Shown piece after piece: positions 56,316-59,901 of a stretch of DNA of 59,901 nucleotides (the first letter of the stretch is position 1; each line of letters begins with the position of its first letter). A program made the translations under genes and the position numbers. This DNA comes from Belliella filtrata (GTDB taxonomy: Bacteria; Bacteroidota; Bacteroidia; Cytophagales; Cyclobacteriaceae). The stretch covers positions 1-59,901 of the forward strand of contig NZ_JAKZGP010000027.1 in NCBI RefSeq assembly GCF_022549775.1, in the 5' to 3' direction. The notes under the pieces are model-generated. The model was given only the letters and a program-made list of their open reading frames with translations, searched no databases and was not told the DNA's origin.

Positions 56316-56686
56316 TTTTCGATTCGATTATGTTCGTACAATAAGTAGTATGATTGAAGTAGACAAAATGGAAGCATTGATTTAGCTTCTTTGTACATTC
56401 TGTGGTTTTGCTGAAGATGAAGGTGAGGTAAGAAAATATGTTCAAGACCTATTTTGATCATATCATCACCCTCCTTGTAAAGCTTTTCTGCCAATTCAAA
56501 AGATTTCTTTACGGTAGTCATGTTGCCAGAAAGAATGGCTCTTTCTGTAAATTCTGCAAAAAGGGATATATGTGAGAGGATCAGTAATCTCTCTTTTTCC
56601 TTTTGTCTGCAATTGACCTCATTGGAAAATTCAGGTAATTGCTTTTCGATTTCAAGGCACATCGATTTGAAGTTATTCATGTTCAT
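56312..56686 (-). CDS. DUF7674-like protein of the kdp operon
   Basis: The 124-residue helical protein (EKQLPEFSNEVNCRQKEKE, LLILSHISLFAEFTERAILSGN, KSFELAEKLYKEGDDMI) matches a small-protein type that is often found before kdpF in Bacteroidota; I recall it as DUF7674. It has a helical, TPR-like look. It overlaps the micro-protein upstream and kdpF downstream by ATGA, which shows a coupled operon. The function is unknown. Confidence 0.8.
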   Translation of the reverse strand: MNMNNFKSMCLEIEKQLPEFSNEVNCRQKEKERLLILSHISLFAEFTERAILSGNMTTVKKSFELAEKLYKEGDDMIKIGLEHIFLPHLHLQQNHRMYKEAKSMLPFCLLQSYYLLYEHNRIEK

Positions 56687-56775
56687 AAGTCATCAAATAG
56701 TTTTATGGATTTGAAAATTGCAGCTAGGATAGCTATACCAAGGAGCAGCATCCCAATGATTAATATTCCGTTCAT
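56683..56775 (-). CDS. 30-residue membrane micro-protein, first gene of the kdp operon
   Basis: A 31-codon frame encodes a short peptide with one helix (MNGILIIGMLLLGIAILAAI, then FKSIKLFDDL). Its TGA overlaps the ATG of the DUF7674 gene as ATGA, so the two are coupled. It resembles KdpF in size and helix content but is a separate gene from kdpF at 56238. It has the right distance from a GG-N10-GC promoter. No family is known to me. Confidence 0.72.
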   Translation of the reverse strand: MNGILIIGMLLLGIAILAAIFKSIKLFDDL

Positions 56776-56804
56776 GATATTTTAAGATGATTCGGAATTC
56801 CATT

Positions 56805-56820
56805 GGCAAGAGGCGATCCT
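56805..56820 (-). promoter_or_regulatory. candidate sigma-54 promoter of the kdp operon
   Basis: On the minus strand the site reads AGGATCGCCTCTTGCC: a -24 GG (56819-56818), exactly 10 bases, then a -12 GC within TTGC (56807-56806). It lies 30 bp before the first micro-protein start. The adjacent response regulator has a sigma-54 interaction domain. The -24 part matches the consensus only moderately. Confidence 0.5.
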
Positions 56821-56835
56821 GATATAAAAAATATC
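56821..56835. promoter_or_regulatory. short inverted repeat beside the kdp promoter
   Basis: GATAT-AAAAA-ATATC lies immediately upstream of the candidate sigma-54 promoter. It could be a binding site, but it is short and AT-rich, so chance is possible. Confidence 0.3.
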
Positions 56836-56909
56836 GAACAAAAAATTATAACCTATTAATAATCAGTATTATAAAAATATTTGTAATTAAATTTAAATGA
56901 TTTCTAATG

Positions 56910-56940
56910 AAAACACCCTTCGGATTCCGAAGGGTGTTTT
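56910..56940. terminator. terminator after apbE
   Basis: AAAACACCCTTCGGA and TCCGAAGGGTGTTTT are reverse complements around a single base; the true loop is probably GGATTCC. T-runs on both strands allow action in both directions. It ends the apbE transcript, which is read leftward. Confidence 0.9.
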
Positions 56941-56977
56941 TCCAAAATGGAAGGGTTCAAAAATTTAGATAGATCAA

Positions 56978-57964
56978 TTATTCAATTTGAAATAGAGGGG
57001 ATTTCCATGTCCTTGTTTCCCCATCTTCGATAAAGACCAAAAACCCTTCAAGCTCAGAATTATTTAAAATCAGCTCAATTGCACGATCTTTTCCCATAAT
57101 CATGCATGTAGTGGCCATTACATCTGCTCTAATCGCATTTTTGGTTTTGATACTTGCACTCAACAGTTGGTGATCAACAGGATAACCCGATCTTGGATCA
57201 ATGATATGTGGTTTTTTTAATCCATTTTCATCAATAAAAAATTTCCTATAGCTTCCAGAAGTGCTAAGGGATTCATCATTAAGCTGTACTATTGCCACTA
57301 GCGAATTAACCGTTGAATTTGGGTTTTCAATACCAATTCTCCATAATTTTCCATCTGGATTAAAGCCTTTACATTTCATTTCCCCTCCAATCTCCACCTT
57401 GAAATCTTCTACACCATGTGATATTAAAATTTCAGAAATCTTTTCTATGGCAAAGCCTTCTCCCATGGCACTAAAATCTAGCATTACGCCATCCTTATTT
57501 GCTTTGATGAAAGCATCAGTAAATTCTAGGTTTTCAAAGCCAATTAAACTTTTGATGGAGTCAATTTTTTCTTCATTTAGACTTTCTCTATTGCTAAAAC
57601 CAAAACCCCAGGCATTAATCAGTGGCATCATGGTAGGGTCAAACAGGCTATCAGTATTGACTACAAATTTTTGTGAGAGGAAAAGCATTTCTGGGAATAA
57701 AGGTGATTTAAATTCCCAATAGCCAATTTGATTGAACTGTGAAATTTCAGATTGAGGTATGTAGGTATTCACAGCATTATTAAAGTCTTGAAAAAACAGC
57801 TCAATTTCTTTAGAGAAATTTTCATTGCTTTTGTAAAGAATTTGGTAGTAAGTGCCAAGTGCCTCACCTTCAAGAAGCGTGTAATCTTCTTTATTTTTTT
57901 GCTGACAAGCAAGTAGACATGGTGCTAAGAGGTAAATGAAAATAATTAAGTGCCGCTTTTTCAT
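56978..57964 (-). CDS. apbE: ApbE, FAD:protein FMN transferase, lipoprotein
   Basis: The 328-residue protein has a lipobox LLAC (Cys19) and the ApbE family motifs ALGTYYQI, FDPTMMPLINAWGFG, DFSAMGEGFAIEKI, EIGGE and HIIDPRSGYPV. It attaches FMN to proteins such as Na+-NQR or Rnf subunits in the periplasm. It overlaps the response regulator by 4 bp, so the two genes are coupled. The target protein is not in the window. Confidence 0.93.
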   Translation of the reverse strand: MKKRHLIIFIYLLAPCLLACQQKNKEDYTLLEGEALGTYYQILYKSNENFSKEIELFFQDFNNAVNTYIPQSEISQFNQIGYWEFKSPLFPEMLFLSQKFVVNTDSLFDPTMMPLINAWGFGFSNRESLNEEKIDSIKSLIGFENLEFTDAFIKANKDGVMLDFSAMGEGFAIEKISEILISHGVEDFKVEIGGEMKCKGFNPDGKLWRIGIENPNSTVNSLVAIVQLNDESLSTSGSYRKFFIDENGLKKPHIIDPRSGYPVDHQLLSASIKTKNAIRADVMATTCMIMGKDRAIELILNNSELEGFLVFIEDGETRTWKSPLFQIE

Positions 57965-59301
57965 TCTATTTGATAATCATGAAGTTTTTTATACAAGGTT
58001 GTCAAGCCTATTTCTAAGAGCTTGGCTGCTTGTGTTTTGTTTCCATTAACAAAGTTTAGTACTCTTAATATTTGTGCTTTCTCAGCTGATGCCATTGTAA
58101 AGTCCAGATTCGACTCTTCCTTCATCAGCTGTCTTGGAGGCAATAGATCAGGTGTTAAATATTTGCCATTACTCAAAATCACTGCCCTTTCAATAATATT
58201 TCTTAATTCCCTGATGTTTCCTTTAAAAGGTTGATTTTGAATTTCTTTTAAAAATTCAGGAGTAGCTTCTAAAGCTTTTTGGTTTGTTTTTGCAGCAAAT
58301 ATCCCAGTAAAATGTTTGACAAGCTCGGGAATATCTTCTTTCCTTTCAGCAAGGGAGGGAAGTTTTATTTGAATTACGGAAAGACGGTAGAGTAGGTCTT
58401 CCCTAAAATGACTGTTTTTGACTTCCTCATCCAAGTTTCGATTTGTAGCGGCAATAATTCTTACATCCACTTTCATCTCTTTAGTATCTCCAACAGGGAT
58501 GAATGTTCCAGACTCTAATACCCTTAGGAATTTTGCTTGCAAATCCATTGGCATTTCTCCAATTTCATCCAAAAACATAGTGCCTTTATGTGCTTCTTCA
58601 AAGAGTCCTCTTTTATCTTTTTGAGCTCCAGTAAAAGCACCAGATTTATGCCCAAACAGCTCACTCTCCAAAATTTCACCACTAATGGCGCTGCAGTTAA
58701 TGGCTACGAAAGGCTTGATGGATCTCCTACTTTCATAATGGATGGCTTGGGCAAAAACTTCTTTACCTGTACCTGTTGCACCAGTCAACAGAACCGTTGT
58801 ATCTGAATTAGCTACTTTTTTAGCCAAAGTGACAGACTTTTTTATGGATTCACTTTGGCCAATTATGCTATCAAAACTGTATTTCTTGCCAATTCTAATT
58901 TTTAAAGCACTTAATTCTTTCTGGAGTTTGGCCTTTGTGATTGCTTTTTCTACTAAAGGCAAAAGTTTGTCGTTGTCATCTCCTTTCACCAAATAATCAA
59001 ACACACCGTTTTTAACAGCATGTACACCATCCTGAATCCTTCCATAGGCAGTCAATAGAATAAACTCAATATCAGGGAACTTCTTTTTTGAATTGATGCA
59101 AAAATCCACGCCATTCCCATCAGGGAGCTTGACGTCACAGATTACTAAATCAGGAGAAATTTGGTCGATTTTAGATTTTGCATAGTGGATATTTTCTACA
59201 TCAATAACTTCATACCCTTCGTACTCAAGGTATTTGGAAGTTAATTCCCTAAGCTTCTTTTCATCATCGATCAGTAAAATCTTTCCTTCCATCAGCTTCA
59301 A
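57961..59301 (-). CDS. sigma-54-dependent response regulator (NtrC family)
   Basis: The 446-residue protein has a receiver domain (KILLIDDEKKLRE, phospho-Asp in DLVICDVKLPDG), an AAA+ domain with GATGTGKEV, the sigma-54 contact ESELFGHKSGAFTGA, Walker B GTMFLDEIGEM and sensor RVIAATNRNL-like segment, and a FIS-type helix-turn-helix at the end (NKTQAAKLLEIGLTTLYKKLHD). It activates sigma-54 promoters. Its neighbours are a potassium-channel-type regulator and the kdp operon, so kdp is a plausible target. ATG 59292 is an alternative start. Confidence 0.95.
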   Translation of the reverse strand: MKLMEGKILLIDDEKKLRELTSKYLEYEGYEVIDVENIHYAKSKIDQISPDLVICDVKLPDGNGVDFCINSKKKFPDIEFILLTAYGRIQDGVHAVKNGVFDYLVKGDDNDKLLPLVEKAITKAKLQKELSALKIRIGKKYSFDSIIGQSESIKKSVTLAKKVANSDTTVLLTGATGTGKEVFAQAIHYESRRSIKPFVAINCSAISGEILESELFGHKSGAFTGAQKDKRGLFEEAHKGTMFLDEIGEMPMDLQAKFLRVLESGTFIPVGDTKEMKVDVRIIAATNRNLDEEVKNSHFREDLLYRLSVIQIKLPSLAERKEDIPELVKHFTGIFAAKTNQKALEATPEFLKEIQNQPFKGNIRELRNIIERAVILSNGKYLTPDLLPPRQLMKEESNLDFTMASAEKAQILRVLNFVNGNKTQAAKLLEIGLTTLYKKLHDYQIE

Positions 59302-59305
59302 TGTT

Positions 59306-59901
59306 TTAGTCTGTTAAATTCAATATCGTATTGATATCCTTGATATGCCCAAAAAGCAGCAGAATATCTCCATCTTCAATCACGGTATTGGCTGTGACTA
59401 CTCCAGTAACCTTCTTGGTTTTTGATTTTACACCGAAAATATTCAACTTCTCTTCCATTTTAATCAAGCTCAAGATATTGATATTATAATCTTGTCTAAT
59501 TTTTGTCTCTGAAATGGTCAAGCCCACATACCTCTTAGGTGTCTGAACTTCAATGATGTTATAATCATCAGACACATCTAGCGAATCAATAACCCCTTTC
59601 ATCTGTAGGCTCTTAGCCATTCGCTCTGCCGAATCCTCTTCAGGATGCAGAATTTCATCCACACCAATGGCTTTGATTACTGTTTCATGTATTTTATTGA
59701 TCGATCTGCTTATCAACCTTTTTATGTTCAACTGCTTAAATATTGCGGTTACCATAATCGATGCTCCAAAATCTTCTCCAATCGCAATAATCACCACATC
59801 GGCATCCTTGCAAGGAAGATTTTTCACAGCTTGAGCATCTGTAGCATCCATGACAACAGCATGCGTGATCTTATCTTTTACCGCATCTACCTTGTCCTCA
59901 C
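59306..59901 (-). CDS. TrkA-like RCK potassium-channel regulator (N-terminal part outside window)
   Basis: The 3' end of the gene is at 59306 and the reading frame remains open to the right edge, so this is a partial gene. The visible protein has an RCK_N part (DKITHAVVMDATDAQAVKNL, VVIIAIGEDFGASIM) and an RCK_C part (about residues 95-180, DDYNIIEVQTPKRYVGLTI). It binds nucleotides and controls potassium uptake with a Trk/Ktr transporter. It is followed 4 bp later by the response regulator, so potassium status and the regulator appear linked. Confidence 0.9.
   Translation of the reverse strand, partial: EDKVDAVKDKITHAVVMDATDAQAVKNLPCKDADVVIIAIGEDFGASIMVTAIFKQLNIKRLISRSINKIHETVIKAIGVDEILHPEEDSAERMAKSLQMKGVIDSLDVSDDYNIIEVQTPKRYVGLTISETKIRQDYNINILSLIKMEEKLNIFGVKSKTKKVTGVVTANTVIEDGDILLLFGHIKDINTILNLTD

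Noticed and set aside
1-59901. CRISPR arrays, tRNA or rRNA genes
   Set aside because: No regularly spaced direct repeats of CRISPR size and no tRNA- or rRNA-like sequence were seen on either strand; this was judged by eye, not by a scanner.

Overview
The window comes from a member of the Bacteroidota, most likely a Cytophagales/Cyclobacteriaceae-type environmental bacterium (Algoriphagus or Belliella-like; the genus is an inference). The signs are SusC/SusD outer-membrane pairs, a Bacteroidetes-type TraE-TraN conjugation operon, a YWFCY-type coupling protein, RteC, DUF6520/MauE proteins and a general lack of strong Shine-Dalgarno sites.

Layout. (1) 1-4.3 kb: the 3' part of an Rhs polymorphic-toxin gene whose tip carries an HEYIH zinc-peptidase motif, a lipoprotein directly behind it, and a second lipoprotein gene split by a complete IS4-family element (2404-3819, 18-bp inverted ends, 10-bp target duplication). 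(2) 4.2-9.1 kb: mobilisation module (small helper protein, MobC-like protein, relaxase, VirD4-type coupling protein) and RteC. (3) 9.3-17.1 kb: Crp-like regulator, MauE-like membrane protein, DUF6520 secreted peptide, and a leftward tlpA-susC-susD operon. (4) 17.1-34.7 kb: AT-rich cargo that reads as a defence island. It holds a PIN-HEPN gene pair, a HEPN + NB-ARC-type STAND ATPase, a GIY-YIG-like protein, membrane/coiled-coil proteins of unknown role, and an AVAST type I-like pair (metallo-beta-lactamase plus trypsin-STAND). Two cargo units are preceded by a shared ~145-bp leader with a palindrome and are bounded by short complementary sequences, an arrangement resembling integron cassettes. 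(5) 35.0-45.8 kb: the tra operon (TraE, F, G, I-like x3, J, K, L, M, N and a trailing protein) ending in a UUCG terminator; the first gene carries a nonsense codon. (6) 46.6-47.5 kb: radC split by a 409-bp insert made of inverted 11-mers spaced by 6 bp, one pair of which looks like a Xer/dif site. (7) 47.7-59.9 kb: chromosomal potassium region, all leftward: an RCK (TrkA-like) protein, a sigma-54 response regulator and ApbE; then a kdp operon of micro-protein, DUF7674, kdpF, kdpA, kdpB, kdpC, porin, kdpD sensor half and a separate histidine kinase.

Taken together, regions 2-6 look like an integrative conjugative element of the CTnDOT-like type carrying anti-phage cargo between its mob and tra modules. 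No integrase or att site is visible, so the borders are not defined. In the kdp region the usual KdpE is missing; the adjacent NtrC-type regulator and a GG-N10-GC promoter in front of the first micro-protein suggest that sigma-54 drives kdp here.
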